Positions 28,388 to 38,191 of a DNA stretch of 64,000 bases are shown here, one piece after another. The position numbers were made by a program, and so were the translations under genes. The stretch covers positions 186,001 through 250,000 of the forward strand of contig NZ_CP019312.1 of NCBI RefSeq assembly GCF_001969365.1, read 5' to 3'. Every line of letters starts with the position of its first letter. Positions within the stretch are counted from its first letter, which is position 1. The stretch comes from Tateyamaria omphalii (GTDB lineage Bacteria > Pseudomonadota > Alphaproteobacteria > Rhodobacterales > Rhodobacteraceae). The notes below the pieces were generated by a model. The model saw nothing but the letters and a program-made list of their open reading frames with translations, did no database searches and had not been told where the DNA came from.

Positions 28388-29209
28388 TCAGGCGCAGACG
28401 CCATGGGTCTGCGGCGAGAGGGTTGTTTCGGCGAAGGGGACGGGGTCGAGGCGGGCATGCCCGCGCGCGACGGCGAAGAAAGTTGAAAGCGGATAGGCGA
28501 TTTCATAATAGGCGCGGTGCAGCTTCTGACGACGCAACTGCCACCCGGTCGGGCGGCTGCGCACGTCGTTGTGCGCGGCGTGGTCATGCGGTTCGTTGCC
28601 CTGCACGACAAGCGCTGGCGTGACCTGGGCCACACCCAGCTTGCGGGCCACGCGCGAGGCGTTGAGGTTGAACAGCAATTGATCAACCGTCAGCTTGTAC
28701 GGCTGCTGATCCAGCAACACTTTGGCCGCATGACGGGTCAGCATGTACCCGGCCGCCCCGGTGTGACGGGACAGGACCTGGCGCACTTCGCGACCGAGAT
28801 GTTCGTGGCCGGGGCGCATCAGCACCTTGAGGGTTCCGCTGCGCCAGCGTTCCAGCTTGACGATATGCGCGCTCTCCGGCCACCAGCACAGATCGTAAAG
28901 CCATTGGCCCAGGTCATGCGAGAGATACACGTCATCCTCGATCACGAGGCAATGGCTGGCACCGCTGTCGACAAAGCGTTGCCACACCTGTGCATGGCTG
29001 ATCGTGATTGCGCGGTCCTGCCGCTTGAACACACCCCAGGCCCCGAAGGCGCGCGACAGCCGGTCGATGTCGCCGCGCGTGTCTTGGCGGTGGTCAAAGG
29101 CAGGGTGCACGTAGGGTTCAACGCGTGCGGCCTGCAATTGCGGGGCCATCAGGTCGCGCCGTGATTGCGCCTGCGCCAGGTTGATCATTTCGCAATAGAC
29201 CTGGGTCAT
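28388..29209 (-). CDS. Glycosyltransferase family 25 protein
   Basis: A 273-residue glycosyltransferase of the LPS/lipooligosaccharide type. Diagnostic are the N-terminal [14 protein letters not shown], the central [16 protein letters not shown], the acidic metal motif LVIEDDVYL, and [15 protein letters not shown]. It probably transfers galactose or a related sugar to a surface glycan. Its ATG overlaps the stop of the upstream 160-residue gene by four bases. It lies inside the suc gene train, 19 bases before sucD. Confidence 0.88.
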   Translation of the reverse strand: MTQVYCEMINLAQAQSRRDLMAPQLQAARVEPYVHPAFDHRQDTRGDIDRLSRAFGAWGVFKRQDRAITISHAQVWQRFVDSGASHCLVIEDDVYLSHDLGQWLYDLCWWPESAHIVKLERWRSGTLKVLMRPGHEHLGREVRQVLSRHTGAAGYMLTRHAAKVLLDQQPYKLTVDQLLFNLNASRVARKLGVAQVTPALVVQGNEPHDHAAHNDVRSRPTGWQLRRQKLHRAYYEIAYPLSTFFAVARGHARLDPVPFAETTLSPQTHGVCA

Positions 29210-29688
29210 TCCGGTAACCCCATCCCGGCGGGCAGGCGGTCCACCCCGATAAAGGTGCGCGCCCCGCGCCGTCCGATATGCACAACCGCCACGCGGCCGC
29301 GCAGCAATTCGCGGCCTTCGATATAGGCGGTGCCGGGTTCGGCCGCGTAGGGTGCGGGCAGGGGGATTGGTGTGCCGAAGACGGGCGGTGTCGCCATCTT
29401 GGACTGCACGGCGTTGACGGCATCGCGCACGTGGTCGCCATCGAACGCCACCTCGCATCGGCGCTCGGCATGGGCCGGAGCATCGGGCGCGGGTTCGAGG
29501 GACGTATCCCAAAAGGTCAGGTCAAAGGGCAGGGGGGTGCCTGCGGTGTCCTGCATGTTGGCCAGTGCCCGCGCAGGCGTTTGGCCTGCCTTGAAGCACC
29601 AGGTGGTGAACGCATCAATCGCGGGATGCGCCATGGCAGAACCGGACCAAAGAAACAGGCCAATGATATGTAGTGCCCTTAACGCCAT
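29206..29688 (-). CDS. Hypothetical exported protein
   Basis: A 160-residue protein with a signal peptide (LHIIGLFLWSGSAMA, cleavage before HPAID). The mature part has two cysteines (WCFKAG, RRCEVAF), probably a disulfide. The family is not recognised. The start at 29688 overlaps the preceding lipoprotein gene by 10 bases and its stop overlaps GT25 by four, so the three are co-translated. Confidence 0.75.
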   Translation of the reverse strand: MALRALHIIGLFLWSGSAMAHPAIDAFTTWCFKAGQTPARALANMQDTAGTPLPFDLTFWDTSLEPAPDAPAHAERRCEVAFDGDHVRDAVNAVQSKMATPPVFGTPIPLPAPYAAEPGTAYIEGRELLRGRVAVVHIGRRGARTFIGVDRLPAGMGLPE

Positions 29689-30368
29689 GCGATCCAAGCT
29701 CCGGCACCCAAACCGGTTGTTCGCACATTGAGGGTCGTGCCGGCAGGCGCGCCAACAATCTGCCAGCTTTGTTGTGCGCGGCCGCGCGTTTGTGTGGGTT
29801 CCAGTCTGAAACCGGCATCCGCCAGAGTGCCGATTTTCTCCTGCGCAATAGCTCGCGAGCCCACGCTGATCGTCGAGACGCCACACAATGCGCGGTCACC
29901 GCCCGCAGTGTTCACCTCAGTCTGCGTTCTTATCGGTCCGTCTGGTATGCCACCGACCAGAACCTGTCCGCCGGTACTATTGGTTCGATTCCGCGCAGGG
30001 CCATCGAAATCCCGCAGATTGACAGCAAGCATTCGCATCGGAAGTCTGCTGACGTCCGAAACCGAGGCCACGCAGATATCGCGGAAAGCCTGGACCGCGC
30101 GAGCCTGCCGTGTGTTCGGGCGAGCGCGCTCGGGCACCGACACGGTGGACGATGCGCTTTGCAGCCGCGCATCCGGCACTGTCGCCGCCTGTGCCTGCGC
30201 AGCACCGAGTCGCGCTTCGGAACTGAGTGCCTGCCGCTGTTCCAGCCAAACGGCGGTCGAGGCGAGGCCCACGGGCGGGAAATTCTCCTGCACGGGGACG
30301 TTGGGGCGGCTTGCACTGCAGGCAGCCAGAACAGAGAGGGCCGCGATGATCAGACCGGTGCGTCGCAT
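29679..30368 (-). CDS. Hypothetical lipoprotein
   Basis: A 229-residue envelope lipoprotein: GLIIAALSVLAAC lipobox at Cys17, then a variable stretch. A domain follows with the conserved-looking QAFRDICVASVSDVSRLP and ALCGVSTISVG, each with one cysteine. No family recognised. It begins four bases after sucC stops and heads the envelope sub-group (lipoprotein, exported protein, GT25) inserted between sucC and sucD. Confidence 0.75.
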   Translation of the reverse strand: MRRTGLIIAALSVLAACSASRPNVPVQENFPPVGLASTAVWLEQRQALSSEARLGAAQAQAATVPDARLQSASSTVSVPERARPNTRQARAVQAFRDICVASVSDVSRLPMRMLAVNLRDFDGPARNRTNSTGGQVLVGGIPDGPIRTQTEVNTAGGDRALCGVSTISVGSRAIAQEKIGTLADAGFRLEPTQTRGRAQQSWQIVGAPAGTTLNVRTTGLGAGAWIAWR

Positions 30369-30372
30369 CGCC

Positions 30373-31566
30373 CTAGCCCTTGACCGCCTTCACAATCTTC
30401 TGCGCGCCGTCCTTCAGGTCGTCGGCAGCAATCACATCAAGGCCGGAATTGTTGATGATGTCCTTGCCCTGCTGCACATTCGTGCCCTCAAGGCGGACGA
30501 CCAGCGGCACTTGCAGGCCCACCTCTTTCACGGCTGCGACCACGCCCTCGGCAATCACATCACAGCGCATGATGCCGCCGAAGATGTTGACGAGGATGCC
30601 TTTGACATTGGGGTCGGACGTGATGATCTTGAAGGCTTCGGTCACCTTTTCCTTGGTCGCACCGCCGCCCACGTCTAGGAAGTTGGCAGGCTCGGCACCG
30701 TAGAGCTTGATGATGTCCATCGTCGCCATCGCCAGGCCAGCGCCGTTTACCATGCACCCGATCTCGCCATCCAGCGCGATGTAGTTCAGGTCGTATTTGG
30801 AGGCGGCAAGTTCCTTGGGGTCTTCCTCGGTCTCGTCGCGCAACTCATTGATGTCGGCATGGCGGTAGATGGCATTGCCATCGAAGCTGACTTTGGCGTC
30901 CAGCACCTTCAGATCGCCGCTGTCGGTCACGATCAGCGGGTTGATCTCAAGCATCTCCATGTCTTTTTCGATGAACGCTTTGTACAGGAGGCCCATCAGG
31001 CCCACGCATTGCTTCACCTGCTTGCCTTCCAGACCCAGCATGAAGGCGATGCGGCGGCCATGATAGGCTTGGTAGCCGGTGGCGGGATCGACGCTGAAGC
31101 TGAGGATCTTTTCGGGGGTTTCGGCGGCGACCTCTTCGATGTCCATGCCGCCCTCGGTCGAGCAGACGAAGGACACGCGGCTGGTCACACGGTCGACCAG
31201 CAGGGCCAGATACATCTCTGTCTCGATGCCCGAGCCGTCCTCGATATATATGCGGTTGACCTGCTTGCCCGCGGGGCCTGTCTGGTGCGTGACGAGGGTG
31301 CGACCCAGCATCTTTTTGGTCTCTTCGGCGGCTTCCTCGACCGACTTGGTCAGGCGCACGCCGCCTTTTTCCCCGGCATCCGCTTCCTTGAAGCTGCCCT
31401 TGCCGCGGCCACCGGCGTGGATCTGCGCCTTGACCACCCACATCGGGCCATCCAACGCGCCTGCTGCGGTCTTTGCGTCTTCGGCCCGCAGGACAACGCG
31501 CCCGTCCGAGACCGGGGCCCCGTAGCTGCGCAGAAGGGCTTTGGCCTGGTATTCATGGATGTTCAT
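30373..31566 (-). CDS. sucC: Succinyl-CoA ligase (ADP-forming), beta subunit
   Basis: A 397-residue ATP-grasp subunit of the enzyme interconverting succinyl-CoA and succinate with ATP formation. [16 protein letters not shown] is the canonical start; [16 protein letters not shown] is the nucleotide loop; [13 protein letters not shown] and [18 protein letters not shown] are metal and subunit-contact blocks; [14 protein letters not shown] follows. It is the first gene of the suc train; a twin-palindrome element lies 116 bases upstream. Confidence 0.98.
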   Translation of the reverse strand: MNIHEYQAKALLRSYGAPVSDGRVVLRAEDAKTAAGALDGPMWVVKAQIHAGGRGKGSFKEADAGEKGGVRLTKSVEEAAEETKKMLGRTLVTHQTGPAGKQVNRIYIEDGSGIETEMYLALLVDRVTSRVSFVCSTEGGMDIEEVAAETPEKILSFSVDPATGYQAYHGRRIAFMLGLEGKQVKQCVGLMGLLYKAFIEKDMEMLEINPLIVTDSGDLKVLDAKVSFDGNAIYRHADINELRDETEEDPKELAASKYDLNYIALDGEIGCMVNGAGLAMATMDIIKLYGAEPANFLDVGGGATKEKVTEAFKIITSDPNVKGILVNIFGGIMRCDVIAEGVVAAVKEVGLQVPLVVRLEGTNVQQGKDIINNSGLDVIAADDLKDGAQKIVKAVKG

Positions 31567-31682
31567 GGCGGTTTGATCCCGTATAGATACGTCAAGGTTG
31601 GGGCCTATTCGACCAACACAGAACAGTGCGTAAACGGAAAATATGTCGCACCGGGGGTTTTGAGGGGTGAAATCGTGATTTT

Positions 31683-31711
31683 GTGATCACTGCATGAAAT
31701 CGTGTGATCAC
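31683..31711 (-). promoter_or_regulatory. Twin GTGATCAC operator upstream of sucC
   Basis: Two perfect 8-bp palindromes GTGATCAC at 31683-31690 and 31704-31711, 21 bp apart centre to centre, with TGAAATCG in the spacer. Read toward sucC, the element closely matches the one at 40927-40955 before sdhC. Its proximal edge is 116 bases from the sucC ATG. It also lies 32 bases before the plus-strand glycosyltransferase start, so either gene could be controlled. Confidence 0.65.
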
Positions 31712-31743
31712 AAATTACGAATTGTAAAGGAATCAGACGGGCA

Positions 31744-32778
31744 GTGTCGCAATTTCCTATAAAATCAATGGAAAACGGGCTGCGCTGGGGGGCGGTCCTG
31801 ACAGCCAACGAACCCCTGGCGCTGGTCGAGACGAATGTGCGCTGGCATCTTGCGACCGGCGCATCGGCCATGTTCGTGTTTCTGGACGACCCGGATGACC
31901 CGGCGGCTGAGGCGCTGTCGGACATCACGGACTGCACGGTCCAGCTGTGCGACGATGCCTATTGGCGGGCACGGCGTCCGCACAAGGGGCGGCCCGCATC
32001 GCAGATGCGCCGCCAGACCATCAACGCCAACCGGGCACAGAACCGATGCGATCTGGACTGGCTCTTTCACATCGACGCGGACGAGTTCATCTGGCAGGAC
32101 GACGATTTGGCCGCAGAGCTGGCCGCGCAGACCGATCCACAGACGGAACTGAACCTGCCGGTGTTGGAACGCATCTTTCCCCCGGGCGCACAGTCGACAC
32201 TGTTCGAAGGCACGTACCGTGCCAGTTCGGACCTGACGGAAGACGACGCCGAAGCCGCCTTTGCCCCGTTCACGCAGTTCATGAAACGGGGTCAGTATTC
32301 GCATGGCGCGGGAAAAAGCGGTGTGCAGGTCGGGGCTGGTCTGCGCCTTGGGGTGCACAACGCGACGCGCACCGGGTCCGAGGGACGGCAGCGGCGCGCG
32401 GCCAAGCGTGTCTCGACGACCGCGCGGCTTCTGCATTTCGACGGGCTGACCCCGCTGCATTGGCTCATGAAAGGGCTGCGCTATCGCCAGACCCCGCCCG
32501 ATGTGCAGGCCGCCATTCTGCAGCCGCATCGGGCCGCGCAAATCGAGTGGCTGTTGGACAACGCCACCAATCTGGAACAGGCGCGGTCGGCGCACCGCAC
32601 ACTCTTTGCCCTCAGCCCCGAACGGCGCGCACAGCTTACACGCTTCGGCCTGTTGCGCGACATCCCCTTCGACCCGGCCCGTGTGCTTGGCCCGGACTGC
32701 CCGGATCTGCACATGGCCGGCTTTGACGCCGATCTGATGCGTCGCAACCCGGCGTTGGCAGGCGTCGTAAGCACTTAG
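31744..32778 (+). CDS. Glycosyltransferase family 2-like protein
   Basis: A protein of about 344 residues. The Glyco_tranf_2_4-type pattern is visible: ANEPLALVETNVRWHLATGA, then FVFLDDPDD, and the metal motif WLFHIDADEFIW near residue 115. No membrane segment. Such enzymes transfer sugars to surface polysaccharide or capsule intermediates. The GTG at 31744 has AAGGA 13 bases away, which is weak; an ATG at 31768 (MENGLRWG) is an alternative. It is divergent from sucC and overlaps the cyclase stop tail-to-tail by four bases. Confidence 0.82.
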   Translation: MSQFPIKSMENGLRWGAVLTANEPLALVETNVRWHLATGASAMFVFLDDPDDPAAEALSDITDCTVQLCDDAYWRARRPHKGRPASQMRRQTINANRAQNRCDLDWLFHIDADEFIWQDDDLAAELAAQTDPQTELNLPVLERIFPPGAQSTLFEGTYRASSDLTEDDAEAAFAPFTQFMKRGQYSHGAGKSGVQVGAGLRLGVHNATRTGSEGRQRRAAKRVSTTARLLHFDGLTPLHWLMKGLRYRQTPPDVQAAILQPHRAAQIEWLLDNATNLEQARSAHRTLFALSPERRAQLTRFGLLRDIPFDPARVLGPDCPDLHMAGFDADLMRRNPALAGVVST

Positions 32779-33599
32779 GTCGGCGCCGCCGGCTCGGTCG
32801 CCTCCTTGTACGCCTTCCACTTGCCGTACAGCAGGTAGAGCAATGCAATCTGTGGAATGGCCGTCGCCAGAAACGGCAAACCTGCCGTGATATCCACGAC
32901 AACCACAAATCCCAAAGCGCCAAGGATGCGGTTGCGATCCTTTTTGAACTTGGTCCGGACCGGGCTGTCCTCGACCGCGGACGCGGGCGGCGCGGCCTCT
33001 TCCTCCGAGGGGGGCAGGGCCCCGCCCGGCGTCACTTTGGGCCCCAGATTGTCCAGCAGTCGCGGGGCGGTGACCCCCTCGGCAATGACCGCGTAAACGC
33101 CAATCTCATCGGCCAGATGTTTCGGCGTTGTCGGACCCAGGGGCCGCATCTCGACCGTGCCCAGATTGTTGCGCGCCGTGTCATAGACGTATTGCGACAC
33201 CAGGATACCACCCACATCCGCCATCTCCTGCAAGCGTGCGGCAAGGTTCACGCCATCGCCGAGCAGGTCATCGCCCTCGATGATCACGTCGCCAAGATGG
33301 ATGCCCAACCGAAACGGCAGCAGATCGGGGCGGCTGTTGATCGTGCGCTGGATGTCCACGGCGCAGCGGACGGCGCCCACCACCGACGGGATGTCCGCAA
33401 TCAGCCCGTCGCCGGACGTATTTGCAATCCGCCCCCCGCATCTGGAAATGGCAGCGTCAATGATGGCACGGGTGCCGCGCAAGGCGCGCACGGTGCCCTC
33501 CTCATCCAGACTCATCCGACCGGAATAGTTCGCAGCATCCGCGGCCAGAACCGTGGTCAGCTTGCGTTCTATGGGGCGCGTCTCGGGCATGTGAACCAT
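32775..33599 (-). CDS. Class III nucleotide cyclase with C-terminal membrane segments
   Basis: A 274-residue protein. Residues about 10-180 form a class III adenylate/guanylate cyclase domain: TTVLAADAANYSGRM with the first metal aspartate, IANTSGDGLIADIPSV with the second, and LLGDGVNLAARLQEMA. A proline/alanine/glutamate linker leads to two hydrophobic helices (ILGALGFVVVVDITAGLPFLATAI, ALLYLLYGKW). Putting the membrane part after the catalytic domain is less common. It makes cAMP or cGMP if active. ATG 33590 is an alternative start. A mdh terminator hairpin lies upstream. Confidence 0.88.
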   Translation of the reverse strand: MVHMPETRPIERKLTTVLAADAANYSGRMSLDEEGTVRALRGTRAIIDAAISRCGGRIANTSGDGLIADIPSVVGAVRCAVDIQRTINSRPDLLPFRLGIHLGDVIIEGDDLLGDGVNLAARLQEMADVGGILVSQYVYDTARNNLGTVEMRPLGPTTPKHLADEIGVYAVIAEGVTAPRLLDNLGPKVTPGGALPPSEEEAAPPASAVEDSPVRTKFKKDRNRILGALGFVVVVDITAGLPFLATAIPQIALLYLLYGKWKAYKEATEPAAPT

Positions 33600-33607
33600 A
33601 TAAACAT

Positions 33608-33639
33608 GAAAAGGGCCGGATGCGATGACATCCGACCCT
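33608..33639 (-). terminator. Rho-independent-type terminator after mdh
   Basis: On the minus strand an 11-bp stem AGGGTCGGATG / CATCCGGCCCT (one G-T pair, 6-base loop) is followed by TTTTC. It lies 23 bases beyond the mdh stop and just before the cyclase start. Confidence 0.75.
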
Positions 33640-33662
33640 CAAATTTCATGCCTGTGGCAGGA

Positions 33663-34667
<1,005 letters not shown>

Positions 34668-34794
34668 CTAGCGCGTGACGGGGCGTCGCGCAAGGGCGCT
34701 GCACCGCAGCAGAGTAATGCCGCCGCGCTGGCGTTTGACGGGTTTGCAGGCTAAGGCATCGGAAAGAAGCCGTTTTTCGAAGGGCACCGCACCC

Positions 34795-35547
34795 GTGACG
34801 CTTGATCTTTGGTTTTTCGCCATCGCCGCGCCTGCCGTGATCTTTGCCGGGGTGTCCAAGGGCGGTTTCGGATCGGGTGCGGCGTTTGCCGCCGCATCGA
34901 TTCTGGCGCTGGTGGTCGAGCCGGGGCTGGCGCTGGGGGTGATGCTGCCGCTCCTGATGCTGATCGACCTGGCGACCTTGCGGCCCTATTGGGGCAAATG
35001 GAACGCCCGCGCGTCCCTGCTTTTGATCCTCGGGGGTCTGCCCGGTGTCGCGCTGGGCGCGCTGCTGTTCGCGCGTGCGGACGCCGATGTGTTCCGCGTG
35101 CTGATCGGCGCCATTTCCATCGGTTTCGTCGCCTGGCAGATCGCGCAATCGCGTGGCTGGATCCGCGCCTCGCAGGTGGCGCTGTCCAAGGGGGTGGGCG
35201 CGTTTGCAGGCGTCGTGGCAGGCTTCACCAGTTTCGTCAGCCACGCAGGTGGCCCACCCGCTGCCGTCTATCTTTTGTCGCTGAAACTGACCAAGACCGA
35301 ATACCAGGCCAGCACCGTCCTGACCTTCTGGGCGATCAACATCGCCAAATTCGTGCCCTATGCCTTTCTGGGCATGTTCACGACGCAGACGACGGTCGCC
35401 AATCTGGCCCTCGCCCCGTTTGCGCTGCTGGGTGCGTGGCTGGGGGTCAAGGCGCACCACATGGTGCCTGAAAAACTGTTCTTCCGCCTCACCTATGTGT
35501 TGCTGGTCGTGACAGGCACGAAACTGATCTGGGACGGGCTGACATGA
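34795..35547 (+). CDS. TauE/SafE family membrane transporter
   Basis: A 250-residue polytopic membrane protein with the repeated TauE/SafE half-motifs: AGVSKGGFGSGAAFAAASIL near the N-terminus and AGVVAGFTSFVSHAGGPPAAVYLL in the middle. Family members export sulfite, sulfoacetate or related organic anions. The most likely start is the GTG at 34795 (VTLDLWFF); the frame is open further upstream but the extension is basic and unlike the family. The GNAT gene overlaps its stop by four bases. Confidence 0.88.
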   Translation: MTLDLWFFAIAAPAVIFAGVSKGGFGSGAAFAAASILALVVEPGLALGVMLPLLMLIDLATLRPYWGKWNARASLLLILGGLPGVALGALLFARADADVFRVLIGAISIGFVAWQIAQSRGWIRASQVALSKGVGAFAGVVAGFTSFVSHAGGPPAAVYLLSLKLTKTEYQASTVLTFWAINIAKFVPYAFLGMFTTQTTVANLALAPFALLGAWLGVKAHHMVPEKLFFRLTYVLLVVTGTKLIWDGLT

Positions 35548-35981
35548 CAACCCGTCCCTTGACGGTCAGGGACGCGGAACGGGCGCTGGTGCTCTATCAG
35601 CATCTTGTCGGTGACGGTCCGGTCGCGTCGGCGGATGCGTTCGCCCGCGTGGTTGATCATCCCGGAACATCTGTCATCGGTGCCTTCGCCGATGACAGCC
35701 TGGTCGCCATGGCCACCCTCCATGTCCTGCCGAACATGACCCAAGGCGGCAGGCCGTATGCGCTGGTCGAAAACGTTGTCACACACCGGAACCATCGCGG
35801 CACCGGGCAGGGACGGCGGGTCATGCAGGCCGTGATCGACGCCGCGTGGGATGCGGAGTGCTACAAGATCATGCTCCTGACCGGGCAGACGGCAGAGGCG
35901 CGGGGCTTCTATGAAACGCTTGGCTTCGGCGCGGAGGAGAAATGGGGCATGACCATCCGCCGGGCGCCGGTGCGGGGCTGA
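35544..35981 (+). CDS. GNAT family N-acetyltransferase
   Basis: A 145-residue acetyl-CoA-dependent N-acetyltransferase. The acetyl-CoA loop is NVVTHRNHRGTGQGRRVMQ (the RxxGxG/A type) near residue 85, and ARGFYETLGFGAEEKWGM closes the fold. The acceptor is unknown. It is coupled to the TauE/SafE gene by an ATGA overlap and ends before a hairpin cluster. Confidence 0.92.
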   Translation: MTTRPLTVRDAERALVLYQHLVGDGPVASADAFARVVDHPGTSVIGAFADDSLVAMATLHVLPNMTQGGRPYALVENVVTHRNHRGTGQGRRVMQAVIDAAWDAECYKIMLLTGQTAEARGFYETLGFGAEEKWGMTIRRAPVRG

Positions 35982-36028
35982 CAGAGGCGGATCAGGATCC
36001 GCCTTACGATCCAGCGACACCCCCAAAG

Positions 36029-36054
36029 AAAAAGGCGCCCGATCGAGCGCCCTT
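36029..36054. terminator. Bidirectional terminator between convergent genes
   Basis: Hairpin AAAGGCGC...GCGCCCTTT with A and T flanks that suit both strands. A second hairpin, GGCGGAT / ATCCGCC with a 4-base loop, lies just upstream at 35986-36003, directly after the GNAT stop. Confidence 0.65.
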
Positions 36055-36100
36055 TGCCGTATATTCCAATCGTCAGGCGCACGTGTCGTCCGCCTGCCGC

Positions 36101-36421
36101 TCATGCGTCGCTGCCTTTCGCCGGCAGCGCTTCGGCCAGCGCCTCGAACGCCTGACCGCTGGCCACAAGGCAGGTCACGCCGTTGGGCGTGGTCACCGTG
36201 ATCGTCCACGTCCCGCTCTCGTCCGAGGCAAACACCTCGATCACCGAATTGTTGGCGCCCAGACCCATGGACTGGCGCGTCTCGCCATACCCTTCGGCCA
36301 ACCGGCTCACCACGATATCGCGCGGCCCGCAATTGCGCGCCTGCTGCTGCGCCTGCGCCGCATTCACCATCGCCGCGAGCGCCAGAACACCCGCTGTCAT
36401 CACATTCATAATCCGTGTCAT
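36101..36421 (-). CDS. Hypothetical exported protein
   Basis: A 106-residue protein with a signal peptide (MTAGVLALAAMVNAAQA, cleavage before QQQARNCG). The mature domain NCGPRDIVVSRLAEGYGETR and WTITVTTPNGVTCLVASGQ, with two cysteines, is a pattern I have seen as a conserved roseobacter hypothetical. Function unknown. Start ATG 36421 has AAAGGCTGA upstream. Divergent from mcl2. Confidence 0.8.
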   Translation of the reverse strand: MTRIMNVMTAGVLALAAMVNAAQAQQQARNCGPRDIVVSRLAEGYGETRQSMGLGANNSVIEVFASDESGTWTITVTTPNGVTCLVASGQAFEALAEALPAKGSDA

Positions 36422-36774
36422 CACGTTCAGCCTTTCACAATGGAAGGCGTCACCTCTGGTCATCTGGCCCAGCCGGAACTCCGGCGATGACCGGGCGGCC
36501 CCGGTTCAAACCCGATCCATTGCGCGTTCCGTGAAGTGTTCGGCGGCCCTGCCGAAACGGCCCTCCCCGCGTGGTCGGAGTGGGGCCAGAGTGCAAACTG
36601 AGACTTGAATAATGGTTAACGCACCGTGCGCGGGTCGTGAAAATTTGATGAAAGGCTGCTGAATCCGACCAAAGTCGGCACGACTTTTCTGCGACGCAGC
36701 AAAATAGCGCTTGAACTATCTGGCAAAAAATGGCCCTTTCCGCGCAACTTTATGACTTGCAAGGATCGCACGCC
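36422..36774. other. Divergent promoter region before mcl2
   Basis: About 350 bases without a credible gene. It contains a small hairpin CCGAC / GTCGG at 36665-36678 and the near-palindrome at 36687-36703 (listed separately). AT-rich ATAATGGTTAAC at 36608-36619 and TGAAAATTTGATGAAA may belong to promoters. Confidence 0.5.
36687..36703 (+). promoter_or_regulatory. Near-palindrome TTCTGCGACGCAGCAAA before mcl2
   Basis: Inverted repeat CTGCG-A-CGCAG with AT flanks, 71 bases upstream of the mcl2 ATG. A related block occurs before ccr (54412-54428), and a core CTGCGTTGCGGCA lies 82 bases before ecm. Possible operator shared by ethylmalonyl-CoA-pathway genes; short, so chance is not excluded. Confidence 0.4.
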
Positions 36775-37629
36775 ATGGCCCTCGACCGTCCCCTCCGCTC
36801 CGTTCTGTATATCCCCGGCTCAAAACCACGGGCGCTGGACAAGGCGCGCGGGTTGCCGGTTGATGCTGTTATATTTGACTTGGAAGACGCCGTATCGCTT
36901 GAGGAAAAGGAAAGCGCCCGCGCCACGCTGGCCGACGCGCTGGCCGAGGGTGGGTACGGCCCCCGACTGAAAATCGTGCGCATCAACGGGTTCGACACGG
37001 AATGGGGGCGGGACGACGCGCAGGCGGCCAAGGATATGGGCGCCGATGCGATCCTGTTGCCCAAGGTGAACAGCCCCGCCGATCTGGACGCGCTGGCCGA
37101 GATCACGGGCGACACGCCGCTCTGGGCGATGATGGAAACACCATTGGGGATGATCAACGCGCCTGCCATCGCCGCGCACGCCAAGCTGCAAGGCATGGTG
37201 ATGGGCACCAATGATCTGGCCAAGGAACTGCAAACCCGCTTCCGCCCCGACCGCCTGCCGCTGCAAACGGGCCTCGGGCTTTGCCTGCTCGCGGCCAAGG
37301 CGCATGGCTGCGCGATCGTGGACGGTGTCTATAACGCGTTCAAGGACGAAGACGGCTTGAAGATCGAATGCGACCAGGGCCGCGACATGGGCTTTGACGG
37401 CAAGACACTGATCCACCCCGCTCAGGTGGACATCGCCAACGCCGCCTTCTCCCCCTCCGAGGACGAGATCGACCTCGCCCGCCGTCAGATCACTGCCTTC
37501 GAAGAGGTCGAGGCCAGTGGGCAGGGCGTTGCCGTTGTCGATGGACGTATCGTCGAGAATCTGCACATCGTCACCGCGCGCGAGACGTTGGCCAAGGCCG
37601 ACGCCATCGCAGCCATGGCAAAAGGATAG
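36775..37629 (+). CDS. mcl2: (3S)-malyl-CoA thioesterase / CoA-ester lyase family
   Basis: A 284-residue HpcH/HpaI-CitE superfamily enzyme: SVLYIPGSKPRALDKARGL, FDLEDAV metal motif, KIVRINGFDTEWG, AILLPKVNSP, METPLGMINAP and GTNDLAKEL. The short length and the position three genes before mch match Mcl2 of Rhodobacter sphaeroides, which hydrolyses (3S)-malyl-CoA to malate; the longer Mcl1 lyase is about 320 residues. The thioesterase reading is by synteny and length; lyase activity is not excluded by sequence. ATG 36775 follows CAAGGATCGCACGCC; an upstream ATG at 36730 is possible. Confidence 0.88.
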   Translation: MALDRPLRSVLYIPGSKPRALDKARGLPVDAVIFDLEDAVSLEEKESARATLADALAEGGYGPRLKIVRINGFDTEWGRDDAQAAKDMGADAILLPKVNSPADLDALAEITGDTPLWAMMETPLGMINAPAIAAHAKLQGMVMGTNDLAKELQTRFRPDRLPLQTGLGLCLLAAKAHGCAIVDGVYNAFKDEDGLKIECDQGRDMGFDGKTLIHPAQVDIANAAFSPSEDEIDLARRQITAFEEVEASGQGVAVVDGRIVENLHIVTARETLAKADAIAAMAKG

Positions 37630-37632
37630 ACG

Positions 37633-38187
37633 ATGTATTGGATCATTCTGGTTGCGGGTGTCGCCCTGTGGTGTTCGGCGCATCTGTTCAAACGCGTGGC
37701 GCCGGAACGGCGGGCCGCAATGGGCGATCCGGGCAAGGGCGCCGTGGCAATCGGGGTGGTCCTGTCCATCGTTTTGATGGTGATTGGCTACCGCGGCACG
37801 GATTTCGTCAACGTCTGGTTCCCGCCCAGTTTCACGGTCCACATCAACAATTTGCTAATGCTCATCGCCATATACCTGCTCAGCCCTGCGCCCAAGCGCG
37901 GCAAGCTGGTGTCGGGCATGCGGCACCCGATGCTGACCGGCTTTTCGCTCTGGGCCATCGCGCACCTTCTGGTGAACGGCGATCTGGCCTCGATCATCCT
38001 GTTCGGCGGTCTGCTGGTCTGGGCCATCGCAACGGCACGCATCATCAACACCGCCGAACCAAATTGGCAGCGCGGACCCGAAGGGACGCTGGCCAAGGAT
38101 GCCATGTTCTTGGCGGGCTCCGTCATCCTGCTTGGTGTGATCGGCTGGATCCACAACTGGCTGGGCGTCTGGCCGTTCCCGGGATAA
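37633..38187 (+). CDS. NnrU family membrane protein
   Basis: A 184-residue protein with about five helices; FVNVWFPPSFTVHINNLLMLIA and SGMRHPMLTGFSLWAIAHLLVNGD are NnrU-family blocks. NnrU homologues were first linked to nitrite/nitric oxide metabolism, but they are widespread, including in carotenoid isomerase-related proteins, and the role here is unknown. Three bases after mcl2, in the mcl2-mch operon. Confidence 0.9.
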   Translation: MYWIILVAGVALWCSAHLFKRVAPERRAAMGDPGKGAVAIGVVLSIVLMVIGYRGTDFVNVWFPPSFTVHINNLLMLIAIYLLSPAPKRGKLVSGMRHPMLTGFSLWAIAHLLVNGDLASIILFGGLLVWAIATARIINTAEPNWQRGPEGTLAKDAMFLAGSVILLGVIGWIHNWLGVWPFPG

Positions 38188-38191
38188 GCCC

